Shown: piece by piece, positions 1-6,751 of the stretch
How the letters are laid out: each line of letters begins with the position of its first letter
Numbering within the stretch: position 1 is the first letter of the stretch
NCBI GenBank assembly: GCA_964520785.1
Contig: CAZFQG010000121.1
Location: forward strand, 1-19,174
Reading direction: 5' to 3'
Source: CAZFQG01 sp964520785
GTDB taxonomy: Bacteria > Planctomycetota > Planctomycetia > Pirellulales > Thermoguttaceae
DNA: 19,174 nucleotides
The notes under the pieces: generated by a model
Told to the model about the DNA's origin: nothing
What the model saw: the letters and a program-made list of their open reading frames with translations, nothing else
Databases searched by the model: none
Made by a program: the position numbers and the translations under genes

Positions 1-437
1 ACATCTCGCGCGGTGACCGCCTCATAAAGGGTGTAGCCGTCATGGGGGTGGAACTCCATCTCGGACAAGGCGCGAACGAGCGGTTCCTCTCGGAGTGCGT
101 CGGGAAGCGATTCGATCATGGGGTCCAGCTCCCAACCCTGGGGCGGTTTTCTGCCGCGGACCCATGCGTTCAATTGCGAGATGATTTGCTGGCGCATCGC
201 CTCGTCGTCGAACTCATCGAGGCGTCCGAGACAATTGACGACGTACTCCAACCGCTCGTCACCGAAGCTTTCTCCCGAGTCGCGGAGTACGGGGCGCGGC
301 GCGTTCCCGGTGCATCCGAGCATTCCAGAAACGACGAGGACCGCCAAGGCCCACGGGGTAAAAACGGGTTTCATGCGGCGGTTCTTTCGTCGCGGAGGGT
401 CATTCTTATTCATGGTGAAATTGGTAGACTCGTTCAT
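1..437 (-). CDS. Putative lipoprotein, C-terminus beyond window edge
   Basis: The frame is open to the left edge, so the protein is partial (about 145 residues seen). I do not recognise a family. Counting from the ATG at 437, a hydrophobic stretch at residues 27-41 ends in GMLGC with the cysteine at 42, which fits a lipoprotein signal with a loose lipobox. The mature part is charged and probably alpha-helical, with no motif I know. In-frame ATGs at 413 and 374 are alternatives. The one at 374 gives a classic 21-residue signal, while 437 has a weak GAGAA upstream. The gene starts 42 bp after the kdsA stop on the same strand, so it is probably co-transcribed with kdsA. An envelope location is inferred from the signal; the role is unknown. 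Confidence 0.6.
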   Translation of the reverse strand, partial: MNESTNFTMNKNDPPRRKNRRMKPVFTPWALAVLVVSGMLGCTGNAPRPVLRDSGESFGDERLEYVVNCLGRLDEFDDEAMRQQIISQLNAWVRGRKPPQGWELDPMIESLPDALREEPLVRALSEMEFHPHDGYTLYEAVTARD

Positions 438-479
438 CCGACGGTTCTCGATTAATTCTCGGGGACGACGTCCGCGGCA

Positions 480-1319
480 TCATTCCTCGGGCAAAACGGC
501 ACGTATGTCCAGGAGCCGTCGCAGCACTTCGGCGACTCCGTCGAGGGGAAGCATGTTCGGGCCGTCACTTTTCGCGGAATCCGGATCGGGGTGCGTCTCG
601 AAAAACAGACCGTCCACGCCGACCGCGACGGCCGCTCTGGCGAGTGGCTCTACCAACCAGCGATTTCCACCGGTGGCACCGGCAAGCCCCCCGGGCTCCT
701 GAACCGAATGCGTCGCGTCGAAAACGACGGGACAACCCAGGTTTCGCATGCGAGGGAGGCTTGTCATGTCACACACCAGCCGCCCGTATCCGAAGAACGT
801 GCCGCGCTCACACAAGAGAACGCGTTCGCAGCCGCCGGTTTCCAGCTTTTCAACGGCGTGCCGCATGTCTTCCGGGGCCATGAACTGGCCTTTCTTGACG
901 TTTACCGGTTTCCCCGTCTTGGCGGCCGCCGTCAGTAGATCGGTTTGCCGAGCAAGAAACGCCGGAATCTGCAAGAGATCGCATATCTCCGCGATAGGGG
1001 CGGCTTGGGAAGGCTCGTGGAAATCCGTGGTAACCGGCAGCCCGGTCTCGCGGCGGATTTCATCGAGAATCCGGCACCCCTCTTGCAGTCCAGGTCCTCG
1101 ATACGAGCGAACACTCGTGCGGTTTGCTTTGTCGAACGAGGCCTTGAACACCAGTTGAACCGGCAGGCTCCGCGTGATTTCGCGGAGCCGCGCCGCAATC
1201 GAGAGGGTGAAGCCGTTTCCCCGGACGGAATCTTCCATAACGCAGGGGCCGGCGATCAACAGCAAAGGTTGACCTCGGCCGCAAAGATAAGGACCGATCG
1301 GGAACGGGTTCAACGGCAT
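480..1319 (-). CDS. kdsA: 3-deoxy-8-phosphooctulonate synthase (Kdo-8-P synthase)
   Basis: Condenses phosphoenolpyruvate with arabinose 5-phosphate to Kdo-8-phosphate, the cytoplasmic entry step to the Kdo sugar of lipopolysaccharide. The 279-residue length matches the family's single TIM barrel. Visible signatures are IAGPC near the N-terminus, the KASFDKANR and SYRGPG substrate-binding segments, DFHEP, the VNVKKGQFM strand, DATHSVQ, and ETHPDPDSAKSDGP near the end. Cys26, His204, Glu241 and Asp252 sit where the metal-dependent class (Aquifex type) has its four ligands. E. coli-type enzymes have Asn in place of the Cys, so this looks like the metal-dependent class. Start is ATG with no clear Shine-Dalgarno. 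It lies 87 bp downstream of a lipid kinase gene and just upstream of a lipoprotein gene, consistent with an envelope-building operon. Confidence 0.96.
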   Translation of the reverse strand: MPLNPFPIGPYLCGRGQPLLLIAGPCVMEDSVRGNGFTLSIAARLREITRSLPVQLVFKASFDKANRTSVRSYRGPGLQEGCRILDEIRRETGLPVTTDFHEPSQAAPIAEICDLLQIPAFLARQTDLLTAAAKTGKPVNVKKGQFMAPEDMRHAVEKLETGGCERVLLCERGTFFGYGRLVCDMTSLPRMRNLGCPVVFDATHSVQEPGGLAGATGGNRWLVEPLARAAVAVGVDGLFFETHPDPDSAKSDGPNMLPLDGVAEVLRRLLDIRAVLPEE

Positions 1320-1406
1320 TGGGCTAACTCAATTCAAGGGAAATCGACAATTGGCGGCGTCGGCCGTGTCGAGAGAACTACTAAGTCATGGATCGACGAA
1401 AGCGAA

Positions 1407-2399
1407 TCAGCGATTGGGAACGAACCTGGACGTCGGCACCGAAATCGGCCCCCCTACCGGAGGTACGATCAGCGTTAGGCGGTTCGGGAGCGTCTCGATC
1501 TCCACCGGCAACGTTCCGCCCGGATCGCCGTCGATTTGGTAATGCACCGTCGCGGCGGAAGCAAAGCGGACGCGTCGGGCACGGAAAAAGTGCTGATTCT
1601 CTTTCAAAGGCTCCCCATTCAATACGGTGCGGAAGTAGAACTGGAGCGCGGGAAGCATCCCAATTCCACCAAAAGTACATAGGTCGAGGATTCCATCTTT
1701 GGGTTCGGCGCTTGCAGCGAATCCGGAACCGACAGCGTAACACGGAAAATTGAAGGCGAAGGCCCACCGGGTTCTCAGTGAGCCTTTTTTTGGTCCAACG
1801 CCCGTATCCGGACAGTATACCGCCATTTCCGGATATTCGTACGCTCGGCACGTTTCGATCAGCGGTTTCGCGTAAGAAAGGTAGCCGATGTGGCCCTCGC
1901 GGCCGGAGTGGAGACGTGTCACGACCGTCGCGTCGAAGCCGCAACTGCACATCAGAACAAACAGTCGCCCGTTTGCCAATCCGGCGTCGAAACGGCAGGC
2001 GTGCCCCTTGATGACCGCATCCGCGATCGTTTCCGCCGAAACCCGGCGGCGTCGCCAGAGGTATTTCGAAAGGAGATTCGCGGTTCCAGCCGGAAATACG
2101 GTGATTGGGGTTCCCACGGGGCTTCGTTCCGCCAGTTCTCGCACGGTTCCATCTCCGCCACTCCCCAAGACGGCCCTCAAATCCCCCTTTTCGTACCATT
2201 TATGGGCAATATCGGAGACTTCATTGAGGTCGGTCGAGGTATCACACCAGAGTCCGCCGTCCTCAAGATAAGCTTGGATTCTTTGGATTTGTTTCCGTAC
2301 CGGACCTGCACCGGCTTTCGGATTCCAAGCGATCAGTACGCGTCGCCGATCGGATGGAATAATCAGTTCTGGCGGATTAGGGGGTACAAACCGGTTCAC
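1407..2399 (-). CDS. Diacylglycerol kinase-family lipid kinase (YegS/DgkB-like)
   Basis: Likely an ATP-dependent lipid kinase of the DAGK catalytic superfamily. The exact lipid substrate (diacylglycerol, sphingoid base or other) cannot be told from sequence. At 330 residues it has the usual size. The N-terminal half starts with a beta-strand and an NPKAGAG phosphate loop (residues 26-32), then GSGGDGTV at 79-86, the diagnostic nucleotide-binding motif, and PAGTANLL at 103-110, the counterpart of the P-x-GT-x-N motif. The C-terminal half is the beta-sandwich domain with DGILDL, a lipid-kinase hallmark, and YQIDGDP near the end. Start is GTG, chosen because it precedes the first conserved strand; the upstream Shine-Dalgarno is weak. 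kdsA follows 87 bp downstream on the same strand, which suggests a membrane-lipid or envelope role. Confidence 0.9.
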   Translation of the reverse strand: MNRFVPPNPPELIIPSDRRRVLIAWNPKAGAGPVRKQIQRIQAYLEDGGLWCDTSTDLNEVSDIAHKWYEKGDLRAVLGSGGDGTVRELAERSPVGTPITVFPAGTANLLSKYLWRRRRVSAETIADAVIKGHACRFDAGLANGRLFVLMCSCGFDATVVTRLHSGREGHIGYLSYAKPLIETCRAYEYPEMAVYCPDTGVGPKKGSLRTRWAFAFNFPCYAVGSGFAASAEPKDGILDLCTFGGIGMLPALQFYFRTVLNGEPLKENQHFFRARRVRFASAATVHYQIDGDPGGTLPVEIETLPNRLTLIVPPVGGPISVPTSRFVPNR

Positions 2400-2582
2400 G
2401 GGATTCCGCCAACGTCATCAGGCTGCTTCGGGGAACGGAAACCTGCTGTTCCGATGTGAGGCAGGTGTTGCGAAATGATACAACGCTTTGAAACGCGTAA
2501 ATCTGGAACGAGAACCTCCTAAACACGAAAAACAGAAAAGCATGCGATTTAACACGTTGTTATAAAAGGAGTTACGAAAATC

Positions 2583-2633
2583 ATGGAAATTAGGTTCACG
2601 AAATCGCGGAAAATGGCACCGGGGTTGCATTAA
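2583..2633 (+). CDS. Possible 16-residue small ORF with Shine-Dalgarno
   Basis: An ATG frame of 16 codons ends in TAA. It reads MEIRFTKSRKMAPGLH. The ATG is preceded by AAAAGGAG with an 11-base spacer, longer than ideal. The peptide is basic and has no recognised family. It sits in the AT-rich half of the gap, just upstream of the inverted-repeat cluster, so it could be a leader peptide or chance. Nothing else supports translation. Confidence 0.15.
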   Translation: MEIRFTKSRKMAPGLH

Positions 2634-2668
2634 GGGGCTCATGACGTCCGGCAGGTTTGAATTGCCAC

Positions 2669-2873
2669 GAGGCGATTATGCACGCCGCGAGCCGTCATGC
2701 GGCCTAGGCCGCCTCAATACGCTGGCCCGTGGGGTCTACTGGCGCAAAATAACGTGTGTTAGGCAGTCGCCTTGCCCTTGCTGTCTAACAAGTCGCCGAG
2801 TGTGCGACTCGCCAGAGGACCCCCTTTTTCTTTTCTTGACGCCGGCCACGGACTCTCGCGACGGGGGGTTCTC
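2669..2873. other. Cluster of inverted repeats, possible structured RNA
   Basis: Several stems pack into about 200 bp. (1) GAGGCG at 2669-2674 pairs with CGCCTC at 2710-2715 and encloses GCCGC (2684-2688) with GCGGC (2699-2703). (2) GTTAGGCAG at 2758-2766 pairs over nine positions with CTGTCTAAC at 2781-2789, one pair being G-U when read on the plus strand. (3) AGTCGC at 2791-2796 pairs with GCGACT at 2804-2809. (4) GAGGACCCCC at 2815-2824 pairs with GGGGGTTCTC at 2864-2873, again with one G-U. The G-U wobbles favour RNA read in the plus direction. It could be the leader of the FAD oxidoreductase gene, an independent small RNA, or chance in GC-rich DNA. No known riboswitch was recognised. Confidence 0.35.
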
Positions 2874-2882
2874 CCGGGTTGG

Positions 2883-2911
2883 TTGTGTCATGGCGACCGA
2901 AAGTCCATAAT
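2883..2911 (+). promoter_or_regulatory. Weak sigma70-like promoter candidate for the FAD oxidoreductase gene
   Basis: TTGTGT at 2883-2888 and CATAAT at 2906-2911 are spaced by 17 bp. The -10 matches the consensus at five of six positions, the -35 at only three. Transcription from here would leave a leader of about 100 bases before the GTG at 3022 and would exclude the upstream inverted repeats from the message. Confidence 0.25.
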
Positions 2912-3021
2912 ATATCTCGTATCGAGTTTCGAGCGGGGAAGAGAATATACCTCTTTCTTGGATGATGACTTCCCCTATAAGATTGTACTTGTTTCGGTGT
3001 TGTCGTGTATAGAGGTTCAAC

Positions 3022-4473
3022 GTGAAACGGCGAGAATTCATCGCCGCGACTACTACCGCGGGAATGGCCATGGGATTCGGCGGAGTTGCTTCCAAGTTGA
3101 GAGGGACCGATGCGGACACGTTTCGTCTGGTACGAGATGTTCCGGTGGAACGCGGGTTCGATCTGGTCGTTGCCGGAGGGGGACCGGCGGGAGCGGCCGC
3201 GGCGATATGCGCCGCAAGGCTCAACGCGAGAGTCTTGCTCGTCGACGAGATGCAGTTCTTGGGGGGTGTCGCGACGGCGGCCTGGGTCCCCTTCGTTCCC
3301 CCCTTGTCCAATCACGAGGTGGTATTCGTCGGAGGACTGTACCGGGAGATTCTCGATTCGCTCTTCACCGGAGGTTTCGTTCAGCCGAGCGTGAAGCGGT
3401 TGGATGAAGCCCGGTTCCGGCACTGGTTCGGTTACAACCCGGAAGGCCTCAAGCTGGTCCTGGACGACCTCGCCCAAGACGCGGGGGTGGAATTGCGGTT
3501 CGCGACGCGAGTGATCGACGCGGAGGTCGATTCCGGAAAGAACACCGTCCGAGGAGTCATCCTCTCGAATATCGAGGGTTACCGCTACGTCGAAGCGAAG
3601 GCGTTCGTGGACGCGACGGGGGACGCGGTCCTGGCGCACCTTTGCGGGGCGGAGTGCCGCGAGGTCGGCCGCGACGCGATGCCGCCCACCCTGGTCAGCG
3701 CGTTCGCCGGCATCGATTACGGCCGGTTTAATCATGCCGGACAATGCGACGGGCTTGAAAGGGCATTGGCCGACGGCCACTTCTCCCAAGCGGACCGACA
3801 TCTCTCCGGAATGATGCGTATCGGCGAGACGACCGCGTGCCTCAATGGCGGGCACATTTTTGACTTCGACTCGACTCGGTGCGGAGACCTCACGGCAGGG
3901 GCGATTCGCGGCAGGAAGATCGCCCGCGAGTATTACGAGTTTTTCCGGAAGTACGTTCCGGGCTGCGAGAATATCGAGCAGGTCGCGACGGCACCGAAAA
4001 TCGGCGTCCGCGAGTCGCGCCGCGTCGTGGGGGAATACACGCTCGACGTCGACGATTTTCTGGCATGGCGGGAGTTTCCGGATCAGATCGCCGTACACAA
4101 TTACCCGATCGACATCCATGTGAAGGATTCGTCCGAAGCGGATTACCAACGATTTCTGTCCGAGTACAAGGCGAAACGAGAGACTCGCGGCCGCGTATTC
4201 GGCCTACCCTATGGAATTCTCGTTCCACGGGGCTGGACGAACCTTTGGACGGCCGGCAGGTGCGCCTCCAGCGACGTGAAAGTCCACAGTTCGATCCGCA
4301 TCCAGGCCTGTTGCGCAATGATGGGTCAGGCAGCCGGTACGGCCGCCGTCCAGTCGATCCGAACCGGCCGTCCCGCGGCCGAACTCGATACATCCCTCCT
4401 CGTCGACACATTGCGTCGGGCCGGGGCTTATCTCCCGCAAAAGGAAACATCAGGTGCCATGACCCGCGGGTAG
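3022..4473 (+). CDS. Tat-exported FAD-dependent oxidoreductase (FAD_oxidored family)
   Basis: A flavoprotein of the large uncharacterised FAD-dependent oxidoreductase family common in Planctomycetota and Verrucomicrobia; substrate unknown. The N-terminus MKRREFIAATTTAG is a twin-arginine signal (RREFI), so it is probably exported folded, with FAD bound. The Rossmann motif GGGPAG lies at residues 52-57 and is followed by the VDEMQFLGGVAT segment typical of this family. The C-terminal NLWTAGRCASSD and MGQAAGTAA segments form the second FAD-contacting block. At 483 residues it is complete. Start is GTG with AGAGG six bases upstream. It stands alone: the upstream neighbour diverges, and downstream is a convergent operon beyond a hairpin. 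The presence of the signal suggests periplasmic redox chemistry on a small organic molecule, which is inference. Confidence 0.88.
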   Translation: MKRREFIAATTTAGMAMGFGGVASKLRGTDADTFRLVRDVPVERGFDLVVAGGGPAGAAAAICAARLNARVLLVDEMQFLGGVATAAWVPFVPPLSNHEVVFVGGLYREILDSLFTGGFVQPSVKRLDEARFRHWFGYNPEGLKLVLDDLAQDAGVELRFATRVIDAEVDSGKNTVRGVILSNIEGYRYVEAKAFVDATGDAVLAHLCGAECREVGRDAMPPTLVSAFAGIDYGRFNHAGQCDGLERALADGHFSQADRHLSGMMRIGETTACLNGGHIFDFDSTRCGDLTAGAIRGRKIAREYYEFFRKYVPGCENIEQVATAPKIGVRESRRVVGEYTLDVDDFLAWREFPDQIAVHNYPIDIHVKDSSEADYQRFLSEYKAKRETRGRVFGLPYGILVPRGWTNLWTAGRCASSDVKVHSSIRIQACCAMMGQAAGTAAVQSIRTGRPAAELDTSLLVDTLRRAGAYLPQKETSGAMTRG

Positions 4474-4520
4474 AAAACGGCGGTGACGACGGACCTTGGG
4501 CCGGAACACCAGAATGATGT

Positions 4521-4544
4521 GCCCGGCATGACCACGTGCCGGGC
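4521..4544. terminator. Hairpin between convergent genes, possible bidirectional terminator
   Basis: GCCCGGCA (4521-4528) and TGCCGGGC (4537-4544) form a perfect 8-bp stem with an 8-base loop. It sits in the 97-bp gap between the stops of the rightward FAD oxidoreductase gene and the leftward rlmKL gene. There is no T-run on either side, so intrinsic termination is uncertain, but position and symmetry suit both operons. Confidence 0.45.
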
Positions 4545-4570
4545 GAGATGGATATCCCGGGGCGCGGGTT

Positions 4571-6751
4571 CTACGCGTCTTCCTTTTTCCGCAGACGCCA
4601 GCAGCGGTGAATCCGCTTGTTCCGGAAGTCTTCCGGCACCGTTTGGCGGCTGATTTCCCACGTGGCCGCATTGGAGAATACGGCGGGGTCGAATTTGAAA
4701 CGCCGGGAGTTCGTCGAGAAGTAGACGACTCCCCCGGGGGACATCCGGGCAAGCAGGTCCGCCAACAGTCGCGAGTAGTCCTTTTGAATGTCCCATATTT
4801 CATCCACCCCGGTCCGGTTCGAGAATGTCGGCGGGTCGACCACGGCCAGATCGTACTCGCGGCGGTCTTCGTCCAAGAAGGTCCGCGCGTCGGCCCGAAC
4901 GAAGCGGTGGTTCGCCCCGGTGAAACCGTTGAGCACCATGTTCCGCCGGGCCCAGTCAAGATAGGTGTTCGACCAGTCGACGGTGGTCGTCTCGGACGCT
5001 CCGCCGGCCGCGGCGTATACGCTGAAGGCGCCGGTGTAGGCGAAGAGGTTCAAGAAGCGCTTTCCTCCGGCCTGGTCTCGGACCATTCCCCTGGTTTGTC
5101 GATGATCGAGGAAGAGTCCCGTGTCGACATAGTCGGAGAGATTCACCTCGAACTTCAGTCCCCCTTCGTGGACGATGAAGGTGCGGTTCTCCTCCGCCAG
5201 GCGTTCGTGCTGCTTCTTCCCGCGTTGCCGCTGGCGCCTCTTGAGGAAGACTCGCTTGGGATCGACCTCCAGGGCGTTCGCGGCGGTTCGGGCCATCAGG
5301 TCGAGCCAGTCCGCGTGCTCCGCCGGCGTTCTGTCGTGGGGCCGTTCGTATTCCGTGACGTGCAGGCAATCCTCGTAGCGGTCCACCACGAGGGGAATCT
5401 CCGGAATGTCGCGCTCGTAGACGCGGAAACAGGTAATGCCGCGGCGGGTCGGCCAGCGCCGGAGGTGCCTTGCCCGCTTCAGCAGCCGCGTGCGGAACAG
5501 GGCCCCCTGCTCGGCCCCTTTTTCGGTCAGTCCGCCGAAAGCCGGTTTGATTTCCTCGGCCGCGTCGCGCGGGTCCGGCATTGCCGCGTCCGGCTCCGCC
5601 GTGGAGGTCCTTGCCGTAGGCCGGGGGCCGTGGAACTGGAAATAGGTGCAGGCGATCCGGCCGTTATAGAGCTTCCGCCGCCGGTCGGCGGTCTGGCCGA
5701 TTCGGGCCTCGAAATCGGGGATGGCCGTGAGGATGTAGTGGGACCACGTCTTGAACCGCCTGAGGACCTCCGGAAACATCCGGTAAAGGGTCTCCATCTC
5801 CCGGTCCTCCCCCACGCGGAGGCCGTAGGGCGGATTGGTGATGATACATCCATAATCACGAGGGCTCCCCTGGTCCGCGAAGGGGCGGACGGAAAACTGG
5901 ATGTCCCCCTGCACGCCGGCCTCCTTCGCATGGTACCGGGCCAGACTCAGGGCCCTTTCGTCGATGTCGTTTCCCAGGATCGGCACGTCGAGATTCGGTA
6001 CCACGAGGGCCCGGGCTTCCTCGCGGACTTCCGTCCAAACTCGCGGCGGCACGCCCGGCCATTCTTCGGCGGCGAAGGTTCTGTCCAGCCCCGGGGCGAT
6101 CCTTCGCCCCAGGAGGGCCGCCTCGATGGGAATCGTTCCGGTTCCGCAAAACGGATCCAACAGCGGCCGCCGGGGGGTCCAGAACGACAGGAGGACCAGT
6201 GCCGCGGCGAGCGTTTCGCGGAGGGGCGCCTTGCCGACGAGTTTGCGGTATCCCCGTTTGTGCAGGCCGGGTCCGCTGGTATCGAGGGTAAGCGTTGCTT
6301 CGTCGTCCAGAAGGGCGACCTCGACGGTGTACGTTCCGCCCGATTCCGGCAGATCGGCGACCGCGTGTGCGCGGCGGAGGCGTTCGACGATCGCCTTCTT
6401 CACGATCTTCTGGCAGGCCGGAACGCTCGACAGGGCCGACTTGAGCGAACGGCCGTTGACCGGAAACCGCCCGTCAGGAGGAATCCATTCCTCCCACGCG
6501 ATCGCGCTGGTCCCATCGAAGAGGACCCCGAAGTCCTCGGCGCGAAACGTCCCCATGCGGACGAGGACCCGGTCCGCCGTTCGCAGGTGGATATTCGCCT
6601 TGACGAGCGCGTCGATGCCCCCCTGAAACCCGACCCAGCCGGGACGCAGCGTCTTGGCTTCGTAGCCGAGCGTTTCGAGTTCTCTGGCGAGAACGGCCTC
6701 GATTCCGAACCCGGCGGTCGCGATATAGTCCATGGCGCGTTTGTCGCTCAT
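4571..6751 (-). CDS. rlmL: Bifunctional 23S rRNA (guanine) methyltransferase RlmKL
   Basis: Two-domain rRNA methyltransferase. In E. coli the fused enzyme makes m2G2445 and m7G2069 in 23S rRNA. Here, 726 residues compare with 702 in E. coli. A THUMP-type RNA-binding region occupies roughly residues 50-160. The first methyltransferase domain shows LLDPFCGTGTIPIE (197-210) and the catalytic NPPYG (306-310). The second domain shows FLNLFAYTGAFSVYAA (566-581) for AdoMet binding and VVDPPTFSN (637-645). The ATG at 6751 overlaps the ppk stop as ATGA, indicating translational coupling; a second ATG at 6733 is possible. The frame stays open upstream inside ppk but this is out-of-frame ppk sequence. 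It is the last gene of the lipoprotein-ppx-ppk-rlmKL operon. The insert of about 40 residues between the domains is Asp/Glu- and Ala-rich, probably a linker. Confidence 0.95.
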   Translation of the reverse strand: MSDKRAMDYIATAGFGIEAVLARELETLGYEAKTLRPGWVGFQGGIDALVKANIHLRTADRVLVRMGTFRAEDFGVLFDGTSAIAWEEWIPPDGRFPVNGRSLKSALSSVPACQKIVKKAIVERLRRAHAVADLPESGGTYTVEVALLDDEATLTLDTSGPGLHKRGYRKLVGKAPLRETLAAALVLLSFWTPRRPLLDPFCGTGTIPIEAALLGRRIAPGLDRTFAAEEWPGVPPRVWTEVREEARALVVPNLDVPILGNDIDERALSLARYHAKEAGVQGDIQFSVRPFADQGSPRDYGCIITNPPYGLRVGEDREMETLYRMFPEVLRRFKTWSHYILTAIPDFEARIGQTADRRRKLYNGRIACTYFQFHGPRPTARTSTAEPDAAMPDPRDAAEEIKPAFGGLTEKGAEQGALFRTRLLKRARHLRRWPTRRGITCFRVYERDIPEIPLVVDRYEDCLHVTEYERPHDRTPAEHADWLDLMARTAANALEVDPKRVFLKRRQRQRGKKQHERLAEENRTFIVHEGGLKFEVNLSDYVDTGLFLDHRQTRGMVRDQAGGKRFLNLFAYTGAFSVYAAAGGASETTTVDWSNTYLDWARRNMVLNGFTGANHRFVRADARTFLDEDRREYDLAVVDPPTFSNRTGVDEIWDIQKDYSRLLADLLARMSPGGVVYFSTNSRRFKFDPAVFSNAATWEISRQTVPEDFRNKRIHRCWRLRKKEDA

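Larger units (their letters stand above)
2400..3021. other. Intergenic region, no convincing protein gene
   Basis: This 622-bp gap separates the leftward lipid kinase gene from the rightward FAD oxidoreductase gene, so it should hold both divergent promoters. Bases 2500-2640 and 2905-3000 are more AT-rich than the rest of the window. Longer reading frames here lack homology-like character and recognisable motifs. Inside lie a 16-codon open frame (2583-2633), a run of inverted repeats (2669-2873) and a weak promoter candidate (2883-2911), each listed separately. No clear promoter for the lipid kinase operon was found; TATCAT on the minus strand near 2480 is the best -10 seen but has no good -35. 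Confidence 0.7.

Noticed and set aside
1381..2199. Minus-strand frame of 272 codons overlapping the lipid kinase in another phase
   Set aside because: The composition is Arg-rich and shadow-like, and the lipid kinase frame carries all the motifs.
2641..2700. tRNA-like 3' end around GGTTTGAATTGCC, whose translation contains GRFELP, a string often seen in false proteins read from tRNA
   Set aside because: The T-arm stem does not pair in the 5-bp/7-base form and no acceptor or anticodon arm was found around it.
2699..2712. Perfect 14-bp palindrome GCGGCCTAGGCCGC as a possible operator
   Set aside because: It lies inside the stem-loop cluster, and no matching second copy or regulator gene was seen, so it is treated as part of that structure.
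2785..4149. Minus-strand frame of 454 codons opposite the FAD oxidoreductase
   Set aside because: It is antisense to a gene with Tat and Rossmann motifs and has no signals of its own.
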